A stretch of 64,000 bases of DNA from Mytilinidion resinicola (lineage: Eukaryota; Ascomycota; Dothideomycetes; Mytilinidiales; Mytilinidiaceae), in contig NW_022985449.1 in the NCBI RefSeq assembly GCF_010093595.1, positions 865,410-929,409 of the forward strand, given 5' to 3'. The notes beneath the pieces are model-generated. The model saw only the letters and a program-made list of their open reading frames with translations. It searched no databases and was not told where the DNA came from. The translations under genes were made by a program, and so were the position numbers. This document shows, in pieces, positions 21,401 to 34,900 of the stretch. Position 1 is the stretch's first letter. Each line of letters starts with the position of its first letter.

Positions 21401-22873
21401 GGCTTTGGGTCAGCTTCAGCATTTTGGATTCGGTTTTTGCATTAGCGAACGGAGTAATTGGGTTTATTTTTTGGACAGAAAGGCCTCAGTGCGAGCTTTC
21501 TTGATCCTATTGCTATGATCTGTATATATTACGCTCGAACGAATAATAAGACATGAGTCTGTACATTTTTACCTCTACTTTCTAGGCTTTGATGTGGCGT
21601 GAATTCTGAACACATTTAAATTGAATTGAGCGACGATCAGGCAAGCTTTTGAAGCCTTCTGACAATGCGCTATATCTATTGGGGCTATCCTAGGTGGAAA
21701 CGCTTTGTGGTCAGTGAAACATCAACCGTATCGAGATTTCTCTCTTGAAAAGCGACTGTTTGCCTGCATAACCAAGATTGAAATAACACAAGTCATAGTA
21801 AGACTCGAATTACACAAACGCAGATTAGGCTACGTATAGCGAATTAGGTCACGTATATTACCCATGTATCCAGTGTGAATGCGCAGACTCCGATTAGTTG
21901 CAACACTTGGCTCGCATTTCCACAGACCCGTACCACGGTTCTGCTCTACAGTCTTCACACAGCCTCGCCCATAACGCAAACAACTTACCATGGAACCACA
22001 CTCTCCTCGCTGACTCATCGCACTCAGCAGAAAGTACATATTCCCCTCCTCTCCCCGTCCCTCTTCTCTTCTCTGGCCCTCGGGCGGTCCACTTCTCCCA
22101 CCCCCAAGATCTCATCCTCTGCACTTTGTATCACCATTTCTTTGTAGATGTAGGACACAAACCCGGCCCTTGTAGACTATGTCATCTCGACATTTCCCCG
22201 GCCATATATTCCCAACTAATGTCACCCCTTCGGGGCGGCGTGTTCACAGATACTTAGGCGGAATTGGATCGTCAGAGGGTTATGAGATCTTGGTGAACAT
22301 CGTTGGAAATTTATGGAGGGTTTTGATCCGAGAAGGGTTTCCCTCCAATGAACATATCATATTTTCTCGCCACGCAAGGCTTTTGAGTTGATGTGTGCGA
22401 ACGTGAAATGCTGTTTGAACCTGCCGAAGCACGATGTGGGCCAAACAACGCTCAATTCAGGTGAACAAAAGCCTTTCGGCACCTTCTTCCGCCATTTCAG
22501 TAACCTCCAATGCATATTCTATCGAATCCAAGAGCCTTAGGACGTCTGCTCCAACGTGGAGAGCGCTGATGGGCTGGCGTGGCCGAACATGGCAGCCGGT
22601 CCGTGCGCCGGCGATCTTTGTTTACGACTTTCCAAAACACAACAACATCCTAGCTGCCCCCCATGTCACCAACACCGTTCTACCATCCTCACTCCCATCA
22701 CTCTCATACATACAAGAACACACTTCTTTTGGCTCTCGCACGCGCTGGATCGCTGAAGCTTGCAGAGTACTATTGTATAATGCAATTGACCTGAGCACGC
22801 TCAGCTTTAGCCGTTCCATTCCGCTGCGCATTCCGATACCCATCTCTGGCCCAAATACCAGCAACCCTACACG
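21401..22873. other. Spacer between the Crh-like gene and the giant coiled-coil gene
   Basis: About 1.5 kb: 3' untranslated region of the Crh-like gene, then promoter and leader of the next gene. No coding signal was found on either strand. Confidence 0.5.
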
Positions 22874-25800
22874 ATGAGTTCCGTCGACAGGGAAAGCTCT
22901 CGCGACCGCGATATGGTGCTCAACCACCAGCATTCTTTCTCCTCCGAATCTGGCAGATCACATATCCCCATGTAAGCACCTCCGATGTTTTCCCATGTCA
23001 ACACTCCACAGCCTCCCCTCTCAATCTTGAACGATGCCACTGACCAGCCGTCTTCGACGTCGTAGGTGGGATAGCTCTGACCCAGACCGCGCACCACCCC
23101 CGCTTCCTCTTAATCCAGGTTCGCCTGTCAACGCCTCGACTCGACCCAACGTCTCTGCAGCAATCGCCGCTACGGCCAAGGCGCTTGAAGAAAAGGCGCG
23201 GGAGGGTGCACCTGCAAGCTCATATACTACGAACCGTATGCCAGAAAGGTCGCCAGACAAATCCTTGGTCAAATCCGCCCAGCATAAGCGCATGCAGTCG
23301 CTACAGACCACCAGTGTCCGAGACTTGAGGAGCTTCCTCGATGGTGTGAGGTCGCCGGACCGCTCACCCGAGCGCCCTTCAAGATCAGCGACACCAAATA
23401 CGGGACGAGATCATGACAGAGACTACGCATTCCCTACGTCTCCAGACAAGAGTCCCACTCGATCTGCAACGCCAACACCAGTCGGGCGAGAAGCGCTAAA
23501 AGATACTCCGGCCCTACGACCATCCAGCCGGCCGCTTACGAAGGCCATACTTGGTGAAAATACTCCGCCATCGGCCACCATGTTGGCATTACAGACGATG
23601 ACCATACCGCGGGAGCACCTCGAACCTCTATCAAATATCCCAAACTCCACAAATTCCGCAAATCCCGCAAATACATCGACAGCTAGGACTCCACAGACTT
23701 TCGATGCCATTTCAACTCAGCTTCTGAGTATTACCTCTATAGCTTCCAATCTCCAGAAGGAGATGTCACAATTGAGCCGCCGGAGTAAAGACAACGCTAG
23801 CGATCTGATCAGCCTTAAAGAGGCTACAAATGCTCGGGATGAAGACATTCGCAAGTGTCTACGAGAACTCGTTGCAAACGTTGGTCTTCCTCAACAAAGC
23901 AATCTCCTTGGTGCCCCACTGGATTTCAACCGGTCGAGCAGCAGTCTCTTTGGAGAGAAGAAGGATTCACACAGTACCCCACCGGGGAAGAACTTCACCT
24001 TGCCCCGGTTTCCTTCTCCTAACATGTGGGCGGATGACAGAATAGGGAGCCCAAACCCTTATTCTGTCGAAGGAGCAGCCAGCGTGGCGATGTTAGAGAA
24101 GATCATTCGCGAGATGGTCACCAAGGACGGTCAAGAGCGCCTTCTGGCAACACTTTCAACCCTAGTCGACAAAGCCACTGGAGACACCGCTAAAAAGGTC
24201 ACTGATTTGGTCGAGTTCATCAAGGCGGGACCTCAGAGCCAAGCTCTGGTGGCACGTGGAGGAGGCAATGGAGGTGGAGTCAATAGACAAGGCACAACTT
24301 TCCAGCCTTCGGCAGGCACTGGGCCTCTTGCTCGCACCACTAGGGATATGAATGCTAGTTTTGCCATGCCAAACGTAACCGATGGCCAGAAGCCCTACGC
24401 TAGCCCGAAAGCAGCCGATTTCGTGAGCGAGGAAATGCTCAAGTACTTGAAGAAGATAAAGGACAGCGTTGCTGAGCAAGGTGGCATGACTGCCGAAACC
24501 AAAGCTTTCCTCAAGACTATGCGCGGAGAGGTCCTTGGTATGGGTAGAGACATTGCCCGTCAGATCGACGAGTACGCCAAACAGCGGGAATCTCATCTTG
24601 CGATTGACGATGTCCAAAACAAACCAGACCTAGAACGCATTGTCCAAGAGGGTCTGGGCGAACTTCGAGGTCAAATGGATCGACTTATCCGGGAGAAACG
24701 ACGGCAATCAAACTCGTCCACCATGTCCCGAAACTCGGTCGATAGCCAGGAAGTGTACCAAGTTGTCAAGCAAGCTCTTGCGGAGCGGGGCCTTGACCGC
24801 GCCCCGGTCACTGCAGATTCTTCTCTCGATAAAGAAGCTATTCTTTCTGCGGTCAGGGAGGCCTATGAAGCATACAAGCCCGAGATCGAACTTCAGCAAT
24901 TTGGCTTGGAGCGAGATGAAATTCTGCAATGCCTCAAAGAAGGCCTTGAAGATTATCGAAACTCCGGTTCTGCGAGAAACCAAGGCGCCATCAGCAGAGA
25001 AGAGGTCATGGATACCATTCATGATGCATTCCAGAACTTCACCCTCCCAACTCCACCAAATGAGGCCCACGAGATCCGGGAAGAAGTCCTGTGCGCCGTC
25101 CGCGAATGCTTAGAGGAATTCAAACCAGCCATGAACGCTCAACCGCCATCTTTCGATCATGAAGTCACCAGGGAACTCGTCGCGGGCGCCGTGAAGGAGA
25201 CTCTTGCGAATCACGACTTTAATGCTCCACGTGAGCTTGAAATCAGCCGCGAGGATCTGTTCGATGCCGTAAAGGCGGGCCTTGAAGGCTCCAGCACTCC
25301 AATGGGCGGATACGGCGAACAAGTCATGTCTAGCTTGAAAGAGGTTGTAAACAACATGCGAGAAGAGTTCAAATCGTACTCGTCTGCCAACGGAAGAGAT
25401 ACCGAGCAAGTTCTGGATGCGGTCAGGGATGGCCTCGAAACTCTTCGAGCAGAGATCGAGACTTATGTCGACAAAGCCCAAGATGTCACCGGAAAAGACG
25501 AAATTGTCGACACCATGAGAGACGAACTGGAACGACTGCGGACGGATGTGCAAGGTTTTGTTGCGGAAGGCCCTCGTGGTGATCATGCTTTGAGTCGTGG
25601 AGACATGATTGGATATATCAAGTCAGAGTTCGAGCACCTTCACGAAGAACTCACTTCGCAATTCCTCCCGGCAGCGAAGGACAAGGAGGAGATTTTGGCT
25701 GCGCTGACCGCTGGATTTGAAAGCATGCGCTCTCAAGTCACTACTACTCGCGACTTTGATCCAGAATCGAATGACGATATCAACGAAGCGATGAAGGAGG

Positions 25801-28800
25801 AATTTGAACAACTCAAGGACGTCTTGCTCGGCGGCAGTGCCTCTCACAAGGACGAGATCCTTGAAGCCCTCCATGCCAGCCTCGAAGGTCTCCACTCCGA
25901 CCTTGGCCAGTCTGGCTCTTCGGTGAACACCAACGACGATATTCTTGCTTCAATGAAGGAAGAGTTCGAACATCTTCGTGAGACTCTGGCAACTACTCTG
26001 ATTAAATCTGGAGGCTCCGCCGACAGGGATGATATTATGGATGCCGTGCGAGAGTCTATGGATGGCTTGCGCTCTCAGCTCGCATCTGAGCAAGACACTG
26101 CCTCCAAGGAAACTCTAAGCGCAATCCAAGAGGAGGTCCAACATCTGCGGGAAACCTTGGGCTCTACCCTCGTTCGAGGCGGTGATTCGGTGGAGAAGGA
26201 GGAAATCTTGGAGACTCTGAGGACAGGTCTTGAGGAAATTCGTACCAACACATCTCGATCCGAGTCAGGTGGTCTCAATGAGGAACTGCTTGAAGCTTTC
26301 CGTGGCGAACTCGAACAACTCCGCCAATCAATTGCAACCGGTATGGCTCGCCATGGTTCCAGGGCTGATACAGAGGAGGTTCTGGATGCAGTCAGACTGG
26401 GACTCGACGATCTACGCTCGCATTTGGAGAAGAGGATAGATAACCCGGAACGCCAAATGTCCGCGACTGGAGAAATCCTCGATGCGCTGAACGATGGTCT
26501 CGACAGTCTGCGCTCAGATGTTGTCAAGTTGGTCGACAAGCCAGTTGACATGACCGTTTCGTACGAGATTCTGGACACCTTGAAGGATGGTCTTGCCGGC
26601 CTTCGTGAGGATATCGACCGCCTCAAAGGACATACCAGGTCTGGCTCTTCTACGGAGTCTTTTGATGAAGAAGTCCCGAGGGGCAATGAAGTTGTGCTTG
26701 CTGAAGATCCCGATTCTCTGACTCGTGATATGCCGCCAGTGCATGTACCGCAGGAGTCACTTCAACGCAACGATCTGGAGAAAATGGAAGTCATGTTGGC
26801 TCAGTTGCACATCAAGGTCGAAGCGATGGACGCAAATATTCAGAACGTGGACGCAAATATCCAGAATGCTCCAGCGCCGACCGCCGTTTCTGACGCTCAA
26901 CCAGCGCCTGGCTCTGCAATGAAGGATGACATAATTGGTATCGAGGCACTCCTCCAAGATCTACAGGCGACAGTCAATGTTATCGCTTCAAGAGATGGAC
27001 CAAATCCAGACGGACTAGCCACAAAAGAGGACACGGACGCTATTGAGACCCTTCTGAGGAATACCAAGGCCATTATCGAGGAATTGCCCCTTGCTGACTC
27101 CGAGAACGCTATGAAGAAGGAACATTTGGATGCGATCGAGGGTATCACTCTATCTACGAACGAAGCGATCGACGCCCTCTCCGCCAAAATTGATGAGAAT
27201 GGAGCTACTAAGGAAGACATTGCTGTAGTTGAGGTTCTAGTGCAGGACATGAAGACTGCTTTGGAGGAGCTGAAGACAGCCAAGCCTGATGAAGAAGAGG
27301 GCGAGGAGAAGCTCACCAAGACGGATGTTGACACACTTGCCTTAATCTGTATGGACATCAAGGCCAAGGTTGAGGAGATGAACGTCCCTGATGCCGATCA
27401 GCTTCCTTCGAAGGCCGACGTGGAGCAGCTTACGGGCTTGATTCACGACTTCCGGGATAGCCATGACAAGATGAAGGACAGCTACGAGGCTGATATTGCG
27501 ATTACAGCCAAGGCCTTCGATGATCGTAAGAAGGAAGCTGAAGACATGGTTCTCAACATCGCCGAAGTCAAGACTGTTCTGGATGAGATCAAGGAAGACA
27601 TCAAGAACAATCTGCGCGAAGATGGTCAAGGAATTGACGGCCTTTCGCAGTCCTTTAAGAGCCTTGAAGAGACTATTGGATCGAACTTCAATATCACCGC
27701 CGACATTAAGGAGCTGATGGAGACAGTGAACCGGGAGTTCGATCGATCGCACGGTTCAGTGGAGGGTCTGAAGGTCGAACAAGACGAAAAGCTAGCATCA
27801 ACTCTCGAGAAGCAGGAAGAGGCAAAGGAAGCTATCATTGCGGAGCTGTGCCAGAAGCTCGACGAGAAGTTCGACACCATCATGACCAAATACGACGATG
27901 CCCAGCTGCTTGCTGATGAGCAGGCGAAGGTCATGAACGAGAAGGCTACCGAGCAGCAGGAAATCCTAGCCAACACCAAGGCAATGGCTGACGAGCTCCG
28001 GCTGACCATCGACACACTTGGGGCAACCATTACTGGCTTGTCTGACACGTTCTCAGAGGCAACGAACAAGATGGCACAAGACTCTCAAACTGTGTTTGGT
28101 CGCATGGACGATACCGTAGCCAAGCTAGATGACCACCACGTCGAAGCTAAATCCGAGCATCAGCACACCCGCGACGAAGTGGCTAATGCTATTCGCATAA
28201 TCAACGGCCTCCAAGGAGATGTCACTGAGTTCCATCCGAAGTTCATGGTCACCTTGCGAGAAATCCTCGCTCTTGTCAATCAGCACTACGAACACTCTCA
28301 GAAGGCGAAGGAGTCTACTGAGGAGCAAGTGCGAGCTATTGCCGAGGAAAACAATGCACGAGCTGAGGAGATCAGGAGCAACTTCGTGAACCTACCTGCA
28401 CTGCTGCCACCTCCGCCTTCGACCATCGAACCTGCTGAGAAGTATGATGATGGCCAGGTCCAGGAGAAGCTCGACAAACTCCTGAGCCATGCAGATGAAT
28501 CAGAGAAGTCAATTGCTCAGCTCAGCCGTCTTGACCAGATCCACCAACAGGTCATGAACACTGCGGCCGAAGTTTCTGATTTCGTGGCAAAGCAAACTCA
28601 ACTGATCACTGACGGCCATGATAGTAAGGAACGGGAAGCTGAGGAGATGGCTCTTCTAGTTGAGCGTCGCCTTGCACAAAAGGAACAGCTCGACTCGGAC
28701 GTCCAGGACCTCAAATACGAGAAGGACTCTCTACTCGCCATTGTCGCCGCTCTGCAAGTCGAGCGTGAGAACCTCGCAACCCAAAAGGTCCGTCTTACCG

Positions 28801-29966
28801 GCGAAGTCTCCTCCCTACAAACCGCTCTCGACATCCGCCGCGAGGAACTGCGTGACATGGACCACAAAGCCGACGCTCTCGAACGCCGCATCCTCAACGG
28901 CATCATGGACCACTCCCGCGCCATCCTCATCAACAAATCCAACAAGGGCCCCGGCAAGCCCAAGAAGCAGCGCATGCCCAGCAACGCCTCCCACAGCACC
29001 CTGGGCAGCATGCCTCCTCCCAGCGCCGCCGCCAACGGCCTCTCTCTCGCGCTCAAGCAACGTCCAGCCATCCGGCGCAACGGCCCTCCCCCCAACCCGG
29101 CCAGCCGCCGCATCCTCTCCCTCAGCCAAATCACCAACAACGTCCCCACGGGCGCGCAAGCCTACGCCGGCGCTCCCAGCTCGCTGTCGATATCGAACGG
29201 CCTGGGCAACCTCAAGCGCAGCCACTCGGTCAAGACGAACTACATGCGCAAGACGAGCTGGAACGGGCGGCCGGGCGGCCGGCGCGTCTCGGAAGTCAAC
29301 AAGGAGAACGAGGCGCTGGCGGAGAGGGATGATGAGAACGAGAGCGAAGGCGAGGGCGAGAAGGACAACGATGACATGCCGCGGAAGATCACAGCCGGGC
29401 CTGCGGAAGATGTGGAGATTGACGAGGAGCATGGGCATGAGCATGAGCACGAGGGCGACGAGGATTTCGCGAGCGACGCGGGGACCGAGCGGAGACATAG
29501 CTACACCACCGCGACGGGCTCGTACGTGGGTGGCTTCGATGGCCGCAGCAGCTATGGCGCGGGCGATAGCGAGTATACCTACGGCTCGGGCACGGGGACC
29601 TACATGACGGGCAGCGATGTCGATCGGCGCACGAGCTATGGGAGCACGGTTCGGTCGACGCTTATGGGCGGGGTGATTGATGAGGAGGGCGAGGAGGAGG
29701 AGAGTGGAGACGAGCACGGCCATGAACACGAACATGAAAATGCGGAAGAGGAAGCGGAGAAGCGGGATCAGCTTGAGGAGCTGAAGGATGTGGGTGGTAG
29801 GCATGGGGAGGATGGCAAGAAGATGATTGTGTTTGCGGCGCCGAGTGATAGCGGGCTGGGCACGGATCTGCCGACGGGGGTGGAGATGAGCGAAGCGGAT
29901 TATTTTAGGAGGGCGGCGGAGGAGGAGGAGAGTACGGTTGATTTATTGGGCGGGCATGGGGATTGA
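22874..29966 (+). CDS. Giant coiled-coil protein with about 21 helical repeats
   Basis: Two exons: 22874-22971 and 23048-29966 (GTAAGC..CAG, phase 2, joining HIP to IRLRRRRW); 2,338 residues. Order: a basic Ser/Pro-rich disordered head with many SP sites (SPDRSPERP, SPDKSPTRS) to about residue 250; a mixed region; about 21 degenerate units of roughly 28-29 residues, consensus (D/E)EIL(D/E)A(L/M)R.GLE.LR, coded by about 24.83-26.64 kb; a long acidic coiled coil to about 28.9 kb; a basic low-complexity stretch; and an acidic tail with two HGHEHEHE blocks. No motor, ATPase or membrane segment is seen. Relatives may be filed as 'chromosome segregation ATPase', but I find no Walker motifs. A structural scaffold at a septum, cortex or spindle pole is a guess. 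Confidence 0.9.
24828..26640 (+). repeat. Coding repeat array: about 21 amphipathic-helix units
   Basis: Examples in order: EAILSAVREAYEAYKPEI, DEILQCLKEGLEDYR, EEVMDTIHDAFQNF, EQVLDAVRDGLETLRAEI, DEIVDTMRDELERLRTDV, EEILAALTAGFESMRSQV, DEILEALHASLEGLHSDL, DDIMDAVRESMDGLRSQL, EEVLDAVRLGLDDLRSHL, GEILDALNDGLDSLRSDV, YEILDTLKDGLAGLREDI. Divergence is high at DNA level, so the array is old. Confidence 0.85.
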
Positions 29967-31900
29967 GTGAGTGAGTTGTATCAGATTGAGCTCCTGGGAT
30001 TTCTACTCTTGCTTGCTGGGGGGTCTGAGTTTCTGGGTGTTTTTTTTGGCACTTAGCTTTTTTCTTTTCGTTGTTGAAAAGGGGAGGGCTTGGAAGGGGA
30101 TGGGGATGGGGATGGGGAGGGGTGTTCAAGGGGAAGGTTTCTGTGTATGCAGTCTTGGTGGTGGTGCTTTGCGACAATGAATATGGTTTCCTCATATGAT
30201 GGGTGCGACTTGTCCGCTGTGAGAGGATTGCGAATTTGTTTGTGGATTGGCTTCTTCCCTACTTTGTGCTTGAAGAGGAACGAGACTATGTTGGAGTCGT
30301 GGGGTCAACCTCTGACGCCTTGGGGGATGGGAAGGGATCGTTGTGGTGGAAGAAGAATCTGTCGTAGACCAGGCTGTAAGGAGCCACCCGCATTGGGGGG
30401 AAGAGGAGTATGGAGCGGTGAGGTGAGGAAAACGGCGGTGTGATGGCAGTGTGGAGTGGAGGGGGAAAGTTTCTGAATGATAGTTGGGAAAAGGTGAGAT
30501 GGATTAGAGTCAAGTAGTTGGGATTTAGAGTTGCGGAAACTGGGTCTGATGGCAGTGTTGAGTGGAGGCGGAGAGTTTTCCGGGAAGGCAAGATTGGTTG
30601 AAGTCTGCAGTTGAGCATGCAGAACAGGAGGCTATGCGCCATCAGAAAATTAAATGGATGGATGTTGAAAGCAAGGATTTGTATTGTACAGTATGACGAA
30701 GCTGTATTTGCTGTTAAGCTGGTTTGGATGCAACGATAAGGAGTCTTTTGTACGGGTAATAATAGCTCTTTGGTACTTTTCGTGAGCGTTAGAGAGTCGA
30801 GTGAAGATGTATACATCGTCGTAGTTCATGAACCGAATCGACGACTGTTCAAGCACAGCCAACTTACTCACCCACCCCTCTCTCACTGCAAACCCCTCCT
30901 CAACGCTCATCACCGCCCTATCCTATCTTATCCCATTCGTCCCGCGCACATGCAAGACACGAACCCACATCCCTCCCTCCGACCCGGCTTTCCCCCTCAC
31001 GATCTGCGCCGTTGATCTGATCTTCGTACCTGAACCCTGGTGCATGATCTACTGTACAGAAATTAAAAGCTCCACCCTGGTTCCTAGACCTGAGGGGGAA
31101 GCAGCGACGTTCGGTCTAAGGCATCACGGAACCGCGGTTGACCTGGCTGCTGGCTGCACGGTTGGGACGTATTAACCAGGCCGGCGGTATCTCGCCACTA
31201 CTCGAGGGCGCTGAGATCAGTGGGCGGATCTGGGTTGCCACATGGAAGGGGAACAGAGGGGGCTGGTGGGAATAGCAGTAGTAAAGGAGGAGGTTGGGGT
31301 GAACCGTGGGCGCTCTTGCTTCTTGGTGGAGATGGGAATGAGGCGAACCGTGGATACGTGACGAGCTAGACGTTGATAAGCTCGGATTTTAGTTGGTGAT
31401 AGGCGCGCCCGCAGTGCTGGGACCGGACTGCGGGAATTGATTCGACTCGGGATTGCAGGCTCTACTGTGCGTCCGTACCTAGGTATAATTGTGAGTTGCA
31501 TATTAGAGTTTAGCGGTGGTTGGAGTCGTGGCTGGTATACCAAGTTTTTTTCCGGTCGGTGCTTCTCGTTAGGCTAGAAGCGGAAAGTCGATTTACAGTG
31601 CATCTTCGTGACGAAGGGGGTTGGACGGCACGGCATGGCATGGCATCGCGTGAGTGAGCGAGTTAGATGACACGGGCGAACGACAACGGCGACGATGCAT
31701 GATCAATCGCAGATGCGGACGCGACGCGATGCGATGCGGGAGTACTAAGGTTGGCTGCGTCGACGTGTCTCGAACATGGACATGGCCGTACAACTACATC
31801 CCTCCTCACTACTTCGGCAATTAAGAGCATGTATCAAGACGTATAGAGAGCACAGGCTCGCGGGACTGTCAAGCAACGCCTGCTCCGCCTCGCCCGCACG
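29967..31900. other. Spacer downstream of the coiled-coil gene
   Basis: No gene. It includes a short (GGGGAT)n run near 30,098-30,118 and several short frames on both strands without domains. Confidence 0.5.
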
Positions 31901-34900
31901 TTCAACAGCAACAGGGTCTACGATTGCGGGCTGTTTCTGTCTGCTGGAGTGAACCCCAGGCTCCCTACGCAATGCGGCAGCCAGAGATCTGTCTCGCTGC
32001 TGCAGTAGAACCCTGTGAGAGGGCAACGGCACATGATGCAGACGGGCGACGGATGCAGGTATGTCGTGCCGCACATGCGGGTCATGGCAAGCGAAGGACG
32101 CGGCTCTTTTGCTCTCCAATGTCCATTTTCTTTTAGCCCGGCGTCAGACGACGGCACGCCGTTGACGACTCCTGCACATGAGCAATGCCGGGCGCATTTC
32201 AGCATGTAGTGAGACGTACAGGCCATGGGCGCTCGACGGCGCTGGGACGGAGCGGCGCACTCTGCGGCCCCCAAATTCGCCGTGTCGGGACCCGGGCGGG
32301 GTAGGGAGTGAATTGCACGGCCGGGGATCTGGCGAGGACGGCGAGGGAGGGACTGGGAAGACGGGGTTCTCGCGGCAGGAATAGAACAGCGGTGAGAGCG
32401 GGAGGGAAGTTCAAGAAGATGGCGGCATGCCGGGAGGATCAGCGGCTCGCATGCAATGGGTGCTGTGGACAGTGGAGCGGAGTGTGGTGTGGGCTGTGGA
32501 GGAGACTTGGTGAGGTCTTCGGCATCTTCGGCGCTAGAAAATGGAGGCGACACACAGCGTGGCACGGGCGGCGGATGGTCGGCAGGAGCGCGCACACCCG
32601 GTGGCATGCGGAGCCAGCCTCTGTCGCCTGTCGCCTGAGGCCGGGCTGCAAGGAGTGGTTTGTGTCGCCCTGCAAACGCCCTGAAGCCCCGTGGCTTGCC
32701 TGCCCGCGCCCCGATAGCGGTGGTGCTGGACAAGACGTGGCCGGCCCTGATTGGACAGCCGCTGATATCGCAAATCCATCAGCGGCGCTGGCTCGCTGGG
32801 GCCGCGAAGGAGGTGGCAAGAGCGAGAGAAGGAGCGAAATGATGCTATCAACACCACAGCCAACAGCAAAACTCAACACCAGCGCGGTGGCACTGGTCTC
32901 GCACCGCCGGCGCAGCTGCACCAAGCGAATTTGACGCATCCCGGGAATGGCCGCGCGCGCAGGGATCCGCTGGCCTGCAATCACACGCATATGCAGCGCG
33001 GGTAGGTGCAGGCGACACACAGCCAACCACTCTGCCCTCGTTGTCCAAGCCGCAGCCTCGATCCCGCCGCCGTCGCTCGCCAGCTGCAGGAACCATGTCC
33101 GCCGCCGAAGCCTCTGCGACGTGGGGCCCCCCAGCCCCAGCCGACCATGGGGTGCAGCCGATCGCTGAGAGCCAGAAGGCCCAAGCCGCACTTCGAGAAC
33201 CCCCAGCACCATCACCACCGCAATCGCTTCACTCGCCGCCACTCGTCGCGCAGAGGGCCAGGTCGCAGATTGTCCGTCTCCGCGCCATTTCCCAGGAGCC
33301 CCCGCAACCATTCGTCAACCGCCATCCGCCACGACTTGTCCCAAGGCTTGCCCTGAAGGCTTGCCAACGGTCTGCTTCCCGAGTGCTCATTCGGGGCATT
33401 CCAGCATGCCGTCCAATGACAGCCGCCATGCGCGAGCTGCTCCGGGTCTGCCGTTGCCAGCCTGACGTCTCGTTGCAGAGGCCGAATCCGCGGCTTGGCC
33501 ATTGGACGCCACCGCCTGGATCTAAAGTGGCCCCGATGTCAGGCCATCCGGGAGTCGTTCCCCAGATTGCTCGAATCCTCATCCGCCCCGAATGCGCGCT
33601 AGCACGACGGCATCATATGGCCGGATGGCGACAATCGCTGCCTGGGAATCGAGGCGCCGCTGGCTGATGGCTGACGGGAGAATGTCTGAGCCTGGAATAG
33701 GTGACAGCGCGCAAGCCCTCCTATCAATCAACCTGCCTATCTCGACCGCGAGGGTGGTCAGCAACGCGGCGGAGACGGCGCCGGCTCGCCAGACCATCCC
33801 GCCGTCCCTCTCGCGCCGGATGTGCAATGCACCTTTATTTTTGCATTCCTCCAGTCCACGAGGGCGTCGTGTAACTCCCCTTGCAGCCTGGGAGATGCTC
33901 AGTGCAACCGCCGAAGGGCCAGACGCCACAGCTCCCACGACAGCCTCCCGTGCGACTTGGCCCGACGAGCGAGGCCGCGCGCCCATGCTTGATTACGTGC
34001 GCTGAGGGCATTGTCGACCCTCCCTCGACGCCCGTGTCACCGCGAGAGCAGAATGCCCATTGTCCAGCGGCCGTGGCGTGGTGGCCACGTCTCACAGGGC
34101 CCAGCAGCGCTCCCAGCAGCAACTGTCGTCGGCGTGAGGGCAGCGACGACGTCGAAACAAGTGCCAGGCTGGCGGCTAGCGGGATCGAATCATCATGGAT
34201 GCGAACATGGGTTTGGCGCGCGAAGCGGTCCCCGCAGCACGCACGCAGAGGCAGCCGGCTGCTGTGGCTGGGCAAAGGATGGGCGGTTCGCATGTGCAGG
34301 CACACCAGCAGCTCGACCCCGTGGAAAACCCGTGATGCGGAGCGGTGGCAGACGACGAGGCTCGTGCTCGCTGGCCGGTTTCAGCTGCGCAGGCCTCGCG
34401 GCTTGTGTCTCCAGCCGTCCAGGACCCGGGGCGGTGGTTGTGGCCTGGCCGACGACAATCGAATGTCGAGGGGCCCTCCGTCGATTCGCAAGAAGGTGTT
34501 GAGCGACCGGCTTGACCTCAGCGGCGTGACAGTGAAGGCCTGGCGCCGCATCGGGCCTAGCGCCGCCAGCACATCGCTCACACCGCAAGACGACGAGCCA
34601 ACCACGCCGCGCGGGCGCCCACGTCCAACTCCATGCCCGTGGTACAGTCGGCACGTTTGGCAAGCACGTCGTCGAAGCATCCATGCCTGGAGAGCAATTG
34701 GCGGCCCAGCCGAGGTGGAGTCGCGACGCCTGAGGACACGCTGGAGGTCTCCACGAAGCCGTATCATCTGCTCGCACGCTGACAAGCAAGTCGCACCCGC
34801 TCTTCATCTGCTCTCGAGTCTCCACGTCGCACCAGCCTCCCACGGCCTCGTCCCAGCCGCGCCGGGAGAGCGCTGGCGGACGCCCTCCGTTGGCTGACGG

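Noticed and set aside
28815..29804. 329-codon minus-strand frame
   Set aside because: Antisense shadow of the GC-rich C-terminal part of the coiled-coil gene.
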